Source of the DNA: Paenibacillus sp. FSL R10-2734
Lineage (GTDB): Bacteria; Bacillota; Bacilli; Paenibacillales; Paenibacillaceae
DNA: 64,000 nt
Direction of reading: 5' to 3'
NCBI RefSeq assembly: GCF_037963865.1
Contig: NZ_CP150170.1
Location: 6,262,001 to 6,326,000 of the forward strand
Below the pieces are notes generated by a model that did not search any database, had not been told where the DNA came from, and saw only the letters and a list, made by a program, of their open reading frames with translations. Positions 18,228-27,615 of this stretch are shown here, in pieces; the first letter of the stretch is position 1; each line of letters begins with the position of its first letter. The translations under genes were made by a program, and so were the position numbers.

Positions 18228-20531
18228 TTATTTACCCGCTGTTTCAAGCGCTGATTTAATGGCTTCTACCACTTTAGTCGATACTTCTTTCTCTGCATCA
18301 TTATTTCCGAAGGCTGCTGCACGGTATCCATACTTGTGCAGACTAGTGCCAGTTGAAGTCGACTCAATCTCGCTCTTCACGGCCAACTCAGCATCCGTCA
18401 ATTGATTAATTGTTCTTGTCTTTCCATCTTTATCAAGATAGTAGACAAGCATTTTAACAGGAACGCCATGTTCTACATACGTCATAACATTTACAAGCTT
18501 ATCAGCACTTACACCAATGAAGATTCCATCGAAATAAGCAGCTTTGTTAGCTTCAACAATCTCAGCTTTTCCGTAAGCTCTATCCACTGCAGTCTTAAGC
18601 GCTACGCTACTGCTAGTTGCGCCGGAAACAGCGTCTACGCCTTGCACAGCTTCTCTAGTACCTGCTGCAAGGAAGCTAGCTTTCAATTGAGGAATCGCTT
18701 TTACCACCTCAGGGTAAGCAGCTTCGCCTCTATCTACAAGATTCATTCCTACACGATACAGTGCAACATTTACGATCTTACCGTTACGCAGGGTAACGTC
18801 TGCTCTGTTTGTTCCTTTATCATAGGCATCACCAAATGCAGTGAAGCTTCCGTCTTTATAAGCGCCTTGAACTTTAGATGCGTTAGTCAAAGCATCAGTC
18901 AGTGCAGCTTTGGCAGCTGCGGATAACGCTTCTTGACCTGTGATATCGGTCATTTGCACACCTTTTTCAAGCAATCCTGAAGTAAGTGTACCTACCAGAG
19001 ATTTTTGTTCTGCACTTAGTTTATCGTCAGCAATCAGCTTGCCGTCAGTTCCAAACAAGCTTACTTTAATGTTTGTAACTGCATCAGAAGCAACATCAAC
19101 AAGCAGTAACACTTTAGATTGGTTATCTACACCTGCAAATTTGCCGTCAAAATATTTACTTTCACCAGGAACTTTCAGTGCTTTTTCGAAAGCTCTTTCT
19201 ACGGCCTGATTCCAACCGTGACTACTTTCTGTAGCTCCGGAAATCCCATCAACCTTCTCGTCATAATTAGCGAAGTAAGATCCATTGGCAAGCAACTTAG
19301 CTGTCATCGGAGCATTAGCTTTTACAACTTCTGCATAAGCCGTTGCGCCTCTGTCAATTAGGTTATTTCCAAGTCTGAACAGCTTCACATCCACTACCTT
19401 ACCGTTGCGGATCACGATGTCAGCTCTTTCAACACCAACGCTTCTTGCAGTCCCGTAAGAGGAATAGAAACCGTCTACATAAGCAGAAGTATTGTTAACC
19501 TTTGCATTCTGCTCAGCATCCCAGAAAGCATTAGTCGCAGCCTTAAAGTCGGCTTCGAGTCCTGCGACAGGTTGCGCAGCTGTTCCTTTAGCCAGCAATG
19601 CTGGAGTTATAGCTGCCACTGTTGCGGATTGCTCAGCTGTGTAAGTCTTCTCATCCACGAAATCACCATTACTGTTCAGTGGGTACACTTTAACAGCTGT
19701 GAGCTTATTGGATTCGTAGGTTGCAAATACTGCATATTTACCTGTAGGATCTATGCCCATATGAACACCATCAAAGTAAATTGCATCTGTATCTTTCACT
19801 GTTAGAGCTCTTTCAAACGCTCTGTCTACAGACAATTTCCAGCCATTACTAGAGCGTGTAGCTCCCGAAACAGCATCAACTGCCGCTGCTCCATCTCTTG
19901 TTTTACCTATCAATTTATTCTTCATCAGTCCATAAGCTTGCCATAAAGCGCTATAATTGTTGCGCGCATCTCTATCGATCAGCTTAGGGCTGGTTCTCAG
20001 GAGATCAACGCTAGTAATTTTTCCATCTTTAATTTCGATCTTTGCGCCTTCAGTACCTTTGGAATAAGCATCTCCATAAGCTACGTAAACTCCATCTTGA
20101 TATACATTTTCCTTAATTGTAACAGGCAATGTTGTAGCCACAGGCTTAACAGTCGCTGCTGGAACTACTGTAGCCGCTGGTGCAGCGGTTGCCTTTGGTG
20201 TTGTAGCTGGCTTTGCTGTTGCTGCTGGAGCCGCAGTTGCCTTTGGTGTTGCTGTTGGTTTTACTGTTGCTTTTGGTGTTGCTGTTGGTTTTACTGTCGG
20301 TTTTACCGTTGCTTTTGGTGTCGCTACTGGTTTTACTGTAGCTTTTGGTGTTGCTACTGGTTTTGCCGTTGCTGCTGGTTTTGCTGTTGGTTTTGCTGCT
20401 GGTGTATCTGCTTCTTCAGAAGCTGCGGATACTGCATCCACCTTCAAGTTCAAAGCAGGCACATTAAGTGTGTAAGCAAATGGCGCTAACAATATTGCCG
20501 CGCTAACCGTTAAAGAAATTAGTTTTTTCAA
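18228..20531 (-). CDS. Exported protein with repeated FMN-binding modules
   Basis: 767 residues. A signal peptide (about 1-37) is followed by a Lys/Pro/Ala/Thr-rich linker (about 42-135, KPTA and TPKATV units) that could span the cell wall. Then come six related modules starting at DG pairs near residues 146, 254, 353, 462, 560 and 669. Modules 1, 3 and 5 carry SGAT (222-225, 431-434, 636-639), the FMN_bind motif whose Thr can hold covalent FMN; modules 2, 4 and 6 lack it. FMN_bind proteins take part in extracytoplasmic electron transfer, including flavin-based extracellular electron transfer in Gram-positives. It stands alone with a strong terminator. Flavinylation itself is inferred; an ApbE flavin transferase would be needed and none is in the window. 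Confidence 0.82.
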   Translation of the reverse strand: MKKLISLTVSAAILLAPFAYTLNVPALNLKVDAVSAASEEADTPAAKPTAKPAATAKPVATPKATVKPVATPKATVKPTVKPTATPKATVKPTATPKATAAPAATAKPATTPKATAAPAATVVPAATVKPVATTLPVTIKENVYQDGVYVAYGDAYSKGTEGAKIEIKDGKITSVDLLRTSPKLIDRDARNNYSALWQAYGLMKNKLIGKTRDGAAAVDAVSGATRSSNGWKLSVDRAFERALTVKDTDAIYFDGVHMGIDPTGKYAVFATYESNKLTAVKVYPLNSNGDFVDEKTYTAEQSATVAAITPALLAKGTAAQPVAGLEADFKAATNAFWDAEQNAKVNNTSAYVDGFYSSYGTARSVGVERADIVIRNGKVVDVKLFRLGNNLIDRGATAYAEVVKANAPMTAKLLANGSYFANYDEKVDGISGATESSHGWNQAVERAFEKALKVPGESKYFDGKFAGVDNQSKVLLLVDVASDAVTNIKVSLFGTDGKLIADDKLSAEQKSLVGTLTSGLLEKGVQMTDITGQEALSAAAKAALTDALTNASKVQGAYKDGSFTAFGDAYDKGTNRADVTLRNGKIVNVALYRVGMNLVDRGEAAYPEVVKAIPQLKASFLAAGTREAVQGVDAVSGATSSSVALKTAVDRAYGKAEIVEANKAAYFDGIFIGVSADKLVNVMTYVEHGVPVKMLVYYLDKDGKTRTINQLTDAELAVKSEIESTSTGTSLHKYGYRAAAFGNNDAEKEVSTKVVEAIKSALETAGK

Positions 20532-21022
20532 TAAAATTCTCCTTTACCAAACCCCAGTGATATGTAGCTTTTTCTTATCCGTACCTTCCTTACAAGATGT
20601 CGCTCTTCTTATGAAGCATCCCTTCTCACCTCATAAGAACACATCCCCCCTCTCATGCTAACCGCGACCCATCACTTTCCAAAAAGAATGCCTTAAATCT
20701 ATTCATTCCTTCTTCTTATCAATAAACCGTTTAAAAGGTGAAATAATTCACATATATTGTTAGAAAAAGAATGAAGGCGCTTTTTTAATCAATTTCAAGT
20801 TAGATACTACCAAACCTTTCCGCAATTCCTCTGTATCGAAAATCACATACCCTATAAGAAACATCACTATTTGCTCATAAATGTGATTTTTCTTTGTTTT
20901 TTCCAAACAAATACTCCCACTTTTTCTTCCCAAGGTAGATAACGTGATCTCGATTATTGTGCATCCAAGAATAGATATGCTATTTTAGAACGATCTCTAA
21001 CATAGGAAAGGAGTTCTATGCT
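20532..21022. other. 491-bp gap between divergent genes
   Basis: AT-rich leader and promoter space between the exported FMN-binding protein gene (minus) and hemH (plus). I see no ORF with a ribosome site, no RNA gene and no clear terminator. A weak promoter-like pair, TTGTGC and TATTTT at an 18-bp spacing, lies at about 20958-20990 before hemH. Confidence 0.4.
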
Positions 21023-22036
21023 TTGAATAAACAGCCCCCTATTGGAGTTATACTCGCTCAAATTGGTACACCCACTGCACCAACCGCTAAAGCTGTGCGT
21101 CCTTATCTGAAACGTTTTTTATCCGACCGACGGATCATAGATTATTCTCCTCTACTCTGGCAGCCTTTGCTGCGAGGCGTTATTCTACGTACACGTCCAA
21201 GACGGTCGGCTGAGCTATACAGACAAATATGGACCGCTGAAGGATCACCCCTCCTCTTAAACTCGTTAGCTCAGCAATCCGGTTTGCAAGCGCTGCTCGG
21301 CCCACGGTATAAGGTAGAACTCGGCTTAGCGTATAGCGAACCAAGTATGGAACAAGCGATGAACAAATTGGAGACTGCTGGTATCACTCGCATCATCATT
21401 GTGCCACTATTCCCTCAATATTCGTCTACTACGACGGCATCCGTATTCGATCAGGCGAGCTTTGCTGCCTTAGGACGCCAAAGCTCCACTGGACCGGTAA
21501 CGAAGCGCCTTATTCCTGCTCTCAGATTTATGGATGCTTATTATAATGAACCCGGTTATATTTCTGCCATGAAGTCGCATTTACTCCAGCAAATAGAACT
21601 TCTGAGCGCTGATCCTGATTATTTTGTGCTGACCTTTCACGGGATTCCCAAACGTTATGCTGATACAGGCGATCCCTATCCCCAGCAATGTATGGAAACG
21701 GCACACCTTCTCGCATCTGCTATGAATTGGGAGCCCGGAAGCTGGCAGGTTACTTTTCAATCACGCTTCGGACGTGAAGAGTGGGTTGGTCCCTCTACAG
21801 CTGATGTTTTGGGAGGGCTTGCTGAACGTGGAATTCGTAAACCTTTGATTTTCTCACCGGGCCTTGTAACCGATTGTCTGGAAACGCTGCATGAGCTAGC
21901 GATAGAAGGGCGTGAACAATTTGAGGCTGGAGGAGGATATGCAGAAGACTTCGTTGCGGTCCCTTGCTTGAATAATCATGAGGAATGGCTTCAATTTCTG
22001 GCTCAGCATGTTGAACAAAACGCCTTGGGCTGGTAA
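21023..22036 (+). CDS. hemH: Ferrochelatase, proteobacterial-type sequence
   Basis: 337 residues from a TTG start with AAAGGAG 9 bp upstream; the ATG at 21018 closes after two codons. It inserts iron into a porphyrin in heme synthesis. Family marks: GVILAQIGTPTAPTAKAVR at the start, YRQIWTAEGSPLL, IIIVPLFPQYSSTTTAS, the catalytic His in LTFHGIPKRYADTGD, and FSPGLVTDCLETLHELAIEG. These are the motifs of protoporphyrin (HemH) ferrochelatases of Gram-negative bacteria rather than the shorter coproporphyrin ferrochelatases usual in Bacillota. No other heme genes lie beside it and it has its own terminator, so it may be an acquired or second enzyme. Confidence 0.9.
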   Translation: MNKQPPIGVILAQIGTPTAPTAKAVRPYLKRFLSDRRIIDYSPLLWQPLLRGVILRTRPRRSAELYRQIWTAEGSPLLLNSLAQQSGLQALLGPRYKVELGLAYSEPSMEQAMNKLETAGITRIIIVPLFPQYSSTTTASVFDQASFAALGRQSSTGPVTKRLIPALRFMDAYYNEPGYISAMKSHLLQQIELLSADPDYFVLTFHGIPKRYADTGDPYPQQCMETAHLLASAMNWEPGSWQVTFQSRFGREEWVGPSTADVLGGLAERGIRKPLIFSPGLVTDCLETLHELAIEGREQFEAGGGYAEDFVAVPCLNNHEEWLQFLAQHVEQNALGW

Positions 22037-22042
22037 TACAAA

Positions 22043-22087
22043 AAACCGTCTTGTCTACAGATAATCTCTGCTCAGATAAGACGGTTT
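22043..22087. terminator. Terminator after hemH
   Basis: AAACCGTCTT (22043-22052) pairs with AAGACGGTTT (22078-22087), between the convergent ends of hemH and the minus-strand gene at 22125. Confidence 0.7.
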
Positions 22088-22124
22088 GCTATATCAATTG
22101 TTAAGTTCGAAATTCGAAAGATAC

Positions 22125-22577
22125 TTATGCTGTAAGCTGTTTATATTTAGTGGTCAGTTCATTGAACCATTGCTTGTCCTGTAAGGTCAAGGCAAAATCG
22201 ATCAGCTCGGCAATCTCACTCGGCTGTAAATCAGCTGAATCATTAAACAATACTTCAGCCGATGCCGTGGCTTCTCCATTCCCATCCTCTGCGTAATCAT
22301 AGGCGAAACAAATTTTGATATCACTTTCCAAAAATTCGTTACGAAGGAAATACAATACCTCACACATTAGCACAGGTCTAACATGATCATCAAAGACACA
22401 TTCCATAACCTTTGCCCAATACTGCTGGTTACTGAGGTGTAGCTTATCATTGGTTAAGAGATATTTCTCACCCTGAAAATCGGTGACAAATCTCAGCTCA
22501 AGCGGCTTCATTTTAAAAATAGTAGCAATTTGCTTCATACTAATATTCAGAATGTCTTGCGTTTCTAATCTGATCAT
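22125..22577 (-). CDS. Conserved hypothetical protein, possible IDEAL-like tail
   Basis: 150 residues, acidic, no signal peptide or membrane helix. I do not recognise the main fold. The C-terminal segment LIDFALTLQDKQWFNELTTKY resembles the short IDEAL motif (I-D-x-A-L then D-x-x-x-F-x-x-L) found in small Bacillus proteins, but this is pattern reading only. Translation starts at ATG 22577 after GAGG. It is a single gene with about 350 bp of AT-rich upstream sequence. Confidence 0.6.
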   Translation of the reverse strand: MIRLETQDILNISMKQIATIFKMKPLELRFVTDFQGEKYLLTNDKLHLSNQQYWAKVMECVFDDHVRPVLMCEVLYFLRNEFLESDIKICFAYDYAEDGNGEATASAEVLFNDSADLQPSEIAELIDFALTLQDKQWFNELTTKYKQLTA

Positions 22578-22934
22578 CTCTCATGCACCTCGTCCCTCTT
22601 AGTTGGGTTACCTGAAACCTGACGATATCTATAATTCCGTTATATGCCAATAATATAAAATTAACTCCATTAATTCACTTTAATTTTATCTAATTTAACA
22701 TTATTATCGTCACCTGACTATGCTTTATTTATATTTTTTAGGATTTCGCTCAGAAAAATGTTTCAATCTCTAAAAATCTGTTTAATATTTACGTTCATTC
22801 CAATAAGGTGTATAAAGATTGTGCATCATGTGAAGCTTTTTCTTTCTTATATTTAAACAAAAAAAACTGTTCTGAATGGTCATAACGACCTCAGAACAGT
22901 TTTTTGTATCAGGATTATGCTTCAGTTAATTTAC
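22578..22934. other. AT-rich gap with adeC terminator
   Basis: Holds promoter space for the gene at 22125-22577 and, at its right end, the terminator of adenine deaminase (22861-22905). I see no ORF or RNA gene. Confidence 0.5.
22861..22905 (-). terminator. Terminator of the adenine deaminase gene
   Basis: AAAAAACTGTTCTGA (22861-22875) pairs with TCAGAACAGTTTTTT (22891-22905); on minus it ends in a T-run, 30 bp after the stop codon. Confidence 0.85.
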
Positions 22935-24749
22935 TTAAACAAACAGCGGCACTAACTGTATTCCTTCTTCAGGTGAGATCCGAACGAGGCCTATATCAGT
23001 GATACGTAACGTCGGGATAACCGCCAAAGCAAGCAGTGATAAGGTCATAAATGCATAATTCAAAGTGCAGCCTGCATCATATAGCGCTTTGCTGATCGCA
23101 GCTGATTTTGCAGCAGCAATTTCAAAGGGCTCAGTGGACATTAGACCTGCAATAGCCAGCGGGAATAATGTTTCTCCACTAGATGTGATTACGGCAACCC
23201 CACCCTGAGCATCCGCAACCGCATTAGCGGCTTTAGCCATTAACTCATCATCGTTACCGATGACCAGCACATTGTGGCTATCATGGGCAACTGTCATCGC
23301 AATGGCAGCAGGCTCAATAAATCCGATGCCTTCTACAACGGCCACGGATTTATTGCCTGTTCCTTTATGCCGTTCAAGCACAGCGATTTTGCACAAACCT
23401 TCTACAGCATTTACATCCAGTTGCCCCGCCACTACAGGGATCGAAACCATACGCTCAATGGTCTCCACATGATTTTCTCTTACTTTAATAACTCTTGTAG
23501 TAAGTTCACCTGTTTGAATTGGAGCAGCGATGATGAAATCTTCTGCGGTAGGACGCTGCGGCAAATGAACCGAAGCCAACACTTCCTCTGGATAAGTGAA
23601 TTTAGCAAGCTCTGCGGTCATTACACCGTTCTCAGCAACTACTACACCTGCGGCAATCGTAAGTACCACGTTAACATCGGCCAAATTCCCGTCCAGCAAA
23701 ATAATATCTGCAAAGGAACCCGGAGTAATCGAACCTATATCCCGCGCTAAACCGAAGCGTTCAGCAGTATTAATAGTAGCCATTTGTATAGCCGTTATAG
23801 GCTTCACACCTTGAGCAATAGCATCGCGCAGAACGAAATTCATATGCCCTTCATCTCGCAAAGATTCTGAACTACGGTCATCCGTTACCAGCATCATTCG
23901 GCGCGTATCAATTCCGTGTTCCGTATGGGCCGTAATGGTCTTAGCCACATCGTGCCAAGCAGAGCCCCGGCGCATTTTGGCATACATCCCCAGTCGAACG
24001 CGCTCAATGACATCGTCTGCCGTAACACACTCATGATCGCCAGTCACACCCGCCGCCGCATACACCGGCAGTCTCCAGTCGCTGGAGGGCCATGTGAAAT
24101 GACCATCTACAAATCTTCCTGCCCGTAGCGTAGCTTGAATTTCTCCAAGCATCTTCTCATCGCCGTAAACAACGCCAGGGAAATTCATCACTTCGCCTAG
24201 AGCGATCACATCGTCTCCCCAAGTAAAAGCTTCTGCTACTTCTTCTGGACCAATAGAAGCACCCGTTGTCTCAAATTCCGCACCTGCCGCAGGCACACAA
24301 GAAGCCACCTGCATATAAGCAGCTAACGGTGTTCCCCGCATCTCATCCAGCATCAAATGAATACCCTTTAGTCCGAATACATTAGCAATCTCATGGGCAT
24401 CAAAGAAACCACCTGTTGTCCCCAGCGGCAGAACAGCGCGTGAGAATTCAGTAACCGTTAGCTGTGTGCTCTCAATATGACAATGGCCATCGAGCAGTCC
24501 CGGAGCTATATACTTGCCGTTCGCTTCAATAACCTGCGTTCCTTCACCAATCATATGTGTCACATCTTTACCAACATAAGCAATGCGTCCACCTTGCACA
24601 CCAACAGACATTCCTTCTAAAATTTCACCAGAGCATACATTGACCAGCTTCCCACCTGTAATTACCAGTGATGCCGGTTTATCTCCTCTTGCCGTAGCCA
24701 CAAGCTCAGGTACACAATCTGCTAAAGGCTTTCTCGTAAAAGTTGTCAT
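22935..24749 (-). CDS. adeC: Adenine deaminase
   Basis: 605 residues from the ATG at 24749, chosen because GGGGGAG lies 8 bp upstream; in-frame ATGs at 24782 and 24755 are less well placed. It converts adenine to hypoxanthine and ammonia in the cytoplasm. Amidohydrolase features: GLLDGHCHIEST (metal-binding His pair) near residue 96, GTTGGFFDAHEIANV, HFTWPSSDW, and the C-terminal adenine deaminase domain with VAHDSHNVLVIGND. It lies just downstream of the puc operon but behind that operon's terminator, so it has its own promoter. Its product hypoxanthine is a substrate for the xanthine dehydrogenase encoded upstream. Confidence 0.94.
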   Translation of the reverse strand: MTTFTRKPLADCVPELVATARGDKPASLVITGGKLVNVCSGEILEGMSVGVQGGRIAYVGKDVTHMIGEGTQVIEANGKYIAPGLLDGHCHIESTQLTVTEFSRAVLPLGTTGGFFDAHEIANVFGLKGIHLMLDEMRGTPLAAYMQVASCVPAAGAEFETTGASIGPEEVAEAFTWGDDVIALGEVMNFPGVVYGDEKMLGEIQATLRAGRFVDGHFTWPSSDWRLPVYAAAGVTGDHECVTADDVIERVRLGMYAKMRRGSAWHDVAKTITAHTEHGIDTRRMMLVTDDRSSESLRDEGHMNFVLRDAIAQGVKPITAIQMATINTAERFGLARDIGSITPGSFADIILLDGNLADVNVVLTIAAGVVVAENGVMTAELAKFTYPEEVLASVHLPQRPTAEDFIIAAPIQTGELTTRVIKVRENHVETIERMVSIPVVAGQLDVNAVEGLCKIAVLERHKGTGNKSVAVVEGIGFIEPAAIAMTVAHDSHNVLVIGNDDELMAKAANAVADAQGGVAVITSSGETLFPLAIAGLMSTEPFEIAAAKSAAISKALYDAGCTLNYAFMTLSLLALAVIPTLRITDIGLVRISPEEGIQLVPLFV

Positions 24750-24871
24750 CTTCATCTCTCCCCCGTTAGTATCCAAGTGCATTCTTGATGTAGTGAATAG
24801 TTACATATTAATAGAGGATTGCTTTACAATCGGTTGTGCTGACATTATGGCTGGCAAGTCTGAATTTGTAA

Positions 24872-24913
24872 GAAAAAACGGCTCCGTCATCCCTATAGAT
24901 GATAGCCGTTTTC
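24872..24913 (-). terminator. Terminator at the end of the purine operon
   Basis: On minus, GAAAACGGCT pairs with AGCCGTTTTTTC and runs into T residues, 75 bp after the pucG stop. It separates the puc operon from adeC. Confidence 0.8.
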
Positions 24914-24987
24914 TTATTCCCAAAGATTGTCCACTCGCTCTGGACGCCCCTTGTTTGAACTCCCCGTCGGCCGCTCTATTCCAACGA

Positions 24988-26220
24988 TTATCTTACTTTT
25001 CCCTCATATACGTCAAGTGCCGACTGAACACCAAGCCCGTAAGAGACTTTAAATCCGTGACGCTGCAACACTGCTTCCAGCGCTCCAAGCAATCGAAGCA
25101 CATTATTCTCACGACAGCTAAAGCCCATCGTACCGATGCGCCAGATCATTCCTTTTAAAGGGCCGAAGGAGCTAGCGATTTCGATCCCGAAGTGATCTAG
25201 CAGCATCGAGCGTACGGATTCCCCATCTATCCCATCAGGGATGAGCACACAAGTTACAACAGTAAGCTTGCATGAAGAATCGCCGTACAATTCCAGGCCC
25301 ATAGCTGTTAATCCAGCTACAAGTGCTTTTTCATGGAGCTTATGTCTGGCGAATCTAGCATCCATTCCTTCTTCAAGGACAAGCCGCAAGCCCTCACGCA
25401 GTGCATAGAGCATAGAGGTCATCTCTGTATGATGATTAAGACGTTGCGGACTCCAGTAATCCTGAAGCATGCCGAGATCGAAATAGTTGCTGCGGACAAA
25501 AGACAACTCACCAGGCTGAACATCACTGGTTCTAATCCCACGCTCTACTCGCTTCCGTGTCATAAGCTTAGCTTCAGCGCGATCATTATATGTTATCGGT
25601 GCCATTCCAGAAGGGACGGATAGGCATTTTTGTGTACCCCCAACGACGCCATCCAGCATCCAAGCATCTGTTTCTACAGGGATGCCCCCAATGGTCGCTA
25701 CTGCATCCACTATGAATAGAGCATCCATTTCGCGGCAAGCTCTACCAATCTCTGCGAGTGGCTGCACACGTCCAGTAGAGGTCTCCCCATGAACCATCGC
25801 CACCACATGTGGCTTAAAAGTCTCCATAGCCGCTATCACTTCATTTGGTTCAAATACACTTCCCCATGGCTTTTCCAGAACGAACACCTCTGCGCCACAA
25901 CGTTCAGCAATCTCATGCAGCAGATGTCCAAAGCGGCCAAAGATCGGAATTAGCACACGTTCCCCCGGCAGGATCAAGCTGACCATCAACGCTTCAATAC
26001 CTGCACGAGAGGTGCCATCTATGGGGTAAGCCCATGAATTGCGAGTAGCAAACAGCTCCCGTAGCATTACCATCGTTTCATTCATCATATGGGTGAACTC
26101 TGGATCAAACTGACCCAGCACTGGAAAAGACATCGCCCGCAACACACGCGGATCAACCTCCACCGGACCTGGAGTCATAATGCAGCGCAGGGACGGCGAC
26201 AAATCTTCGTACCGCTTCAT
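24988..26220 (-). CDS. pucG: (S)-ureidoglycine-glyoxylate aminotransferase
   Basis: 410 residues, class V PLP aminotransferase. It opens with a TPGPVEVDPRVLRAM signature, has a HGETSTGR loop, FIVDAVATIGG with the PLP-binding Asp, and the Schiff-base Lys in VGGTQKCLSVPSG. PucG transfers the amino group of ureidoglycine to glyoxylate, giving glycine and oxalurate, the last step of the allantoin branch in Bacillus. The context of allantoinase and allantoate amidohydrolase immediately upstream supports this over serine or alanine glyoxylate transaminase. A short GC hairpin without a T-run (26252-26271) lies in the 132-bp gap to the upstream gene. Confidence 0.9.
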   Translation of the reverse strand: MKRYEDLSPSLRCIMTPGPVEVDPRVLRAMSFPVLGQFDPEFTHMMNETMVMLRELFATRNSWAYPIDGTSRAGIEALMVSLILPGERVLIPIFGRFGHLLHEIAERCGAEVFVLEKPWGSVFEPNEVIAAMETFKPHVVAMVHGETSTGRVQPLAEIGRACREMDALFIVDAVATIGGIPVETDAWMLDGVVGGTQKCLSVPSGMAPITYNDRAEAKLMTRKRVERGIRTSDVQPGELSFVRSNYFDLGMLQDYWSPQRLNHHTEMTSMLYALREGLRLVLEEGMDARFARHKLHEKALVAGLTAMGLELYGDSSCKLTVVTCVLIPDGIDGESVRSMLLDHFGIEIASSFGPLKGMIWRIGTMGFSCRENNVLRLLGALEAVLQRHGFKVSYGLGVQSALDVYEGKVR

Positions 26221-26352
26221 GATGATCCTCCCTTCAAGTAGAAACGGCTATGCCGTCCTTTAAGGGACGGGCTCCGTTTCAGCGAGAAATATAAGGATAA
26301 AGTATAGAGTAAAACATATACTTCCTTATATTTCAAAGTTCGGCGAACTCTT

Positions 26353-27615
26353 TTAATAAGCTAACTCGTATAACATCGCAGTCAGCACCTCAAGCCCAGC
26401 AGCAAGCTGTTCGGGAGAGCTATACTCTTCCGGTGAATGGCTGATACCCGCACGACTTGGCACAAAGATCATCGCAGTGGGGCAACGCGGCGCAAACAGC
26501 TGGGCATCATGCCCCGCTCCACTGACCATCATGCGGTAGGTTTTGCCCTGTTCCAGGCAGATCTCTTCCAGCGCTGTAGATAGCTTCGTATCCATAGGTG
26601 CAGGGAGTGTATGGAGCACCGGAATAACCTCCAAGGTTACCCCACGTTCTGCGGCGATTTCATGATATAGCGATAAAATCTTCGCACAGAAACACTCCAG
26701 TTCCTCCTCTTCGCTGTGGCGAATATCTAATGCAAAAAGAACCTCACCCGGGATCACATTTGGCGTATTCGGATATACCTCAAGCTTGCCCGAGGTTGCC
26801 ACAAGAGGTGCACCTGCTGCTTTAGCAGCACCTTCTAGTACATACAGCATTTCTACTGCACTGGCCAATGCATCCTGCCGCATCAACATCGGAGTTGTGC
26901 CAGCATGATTAGCCACACCACTGACCTTGACCATATAACGTCTCTGTCCGACAATCCCCTGAACTACGCCTATCTGCGTGTCTGTTGTCTCCAGAATAAT
27001 TCCCTGCTCGATGTGCAGCTCCACAAAAGCGTCAATATCATTTCTGGCTCCTGTACTCTTAGAGATATTCCCATCCGTATCCGTTACGCTTTGCGAAAAG
27101 CTGAATGCTGCCATAGCTGCCTGTAGAGATATCCGATCTGCATCCATACAGTTCTCGGCCTCGCTTCCGTCATACCTTTCCGTGACATGGCCGGAGCCCC
27201 AATAAGCAAGGGGAAATCGACTCCCCTCTTCTTCACAAAAAGATACGACCTCAAGCGTTCGCTGCGGTTGACCAAAATTCTTCTGCAAATCTTGAAGCGC
27301 AATCATAGCAGCAGCGATCCCATAGGCACCGTCATATTTTCCGCCATTGACCACGGTATCGATATGAGATCCGGTTAAAATAACCTTTTGCTCCGGACTA
27401 CGTCCCATCAGGCGACCAAAGACATTGCCAACCTTATCCGTGGTAACCTTTAAGCCGAACCCAGCCATTTTTCCCTGCAAAAAAGTCTGTGCCCGCCCCC
27501 ATTCCTCCGTGTATAGCAATCTAGTAACTCCCAGCCCGGGTGCGGTGAATGCCGCCAGCTCCTCCAGCAGCTCCAGCAGCTTCTGAGTCGATGCTTGAAC
27601 TCTGGAATCATTCAT
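26353..27615 (-). CDS. pucF: Allantoate amidohydrolase
   Basis: 420 residues, M20-type metallo-amidohydrolase. Metal ligands lie in LTGSHIDTVVNGGKYDGAYG (His and Asp) and SFCEEEGSRFP (Glu pair), and ELHIEQGIILE is the signature of the allantoate/ureidoglycolate/carbamoylase group. It hydrolyses allantoate to ureidoglycine, CO2 and ammonia. The start at 27615 overlaps the stop of allantoinase (27612-27615), so translation is coupled. Next in the operon is pucG, which uses its product. A carbamoylase of similar sequence is the main alternative, but the neighbours argue against it. Confidence 0.92.
   Translation of the reverse strand: MNDSRVQASTQKLLELLEELAAFTAPGLGVTRLLYTEEWGRAQTFLQGKMAGFGLKVTTDKVGNVFGRLMGRSPEQKVILTGSHIDTVVNGGKYDGAYGIAAAMIALQDLQKNFGQPQRTLEVVSFCEEEGSRFPLAYWGSGHVTERYDGSEAENCMDADRISLQAAMAAFSFSQSVTDTDGNISKSTGARNDIDAFVELHIEQGIILETTDTQIGVVQGIVGQRRYMVKVSGVANHAGTTPMLMRQDALASAVEMLYVLEGAAKAAGAPLVATSGKLEVYPNTPNVIPGEVLFALDIRHSEEEELECFCAKILSLYHEIAAERGVTLEVIPVLHTLPAPMDTKLSTALEEICLEQGKTYRMMVSGAGHDAQLFAPRCPTAMIFVPSRAGISHSPEEYSSPEQLAAGLEVLTAMLYELAY

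Noticed and set aside
20097..20489. Cys/Trp-rich plus-strand ORF
   Set aside because: Antisense reading of the Lys/Pro/Ala/Thr linker of the FMN-binding protein; composition is an artefact.
24783..24871. Purine riboswitch before adeC
   Set aside because: The conserved purine riboswitch core was not found; only ordinary promoter-like sequence is present.
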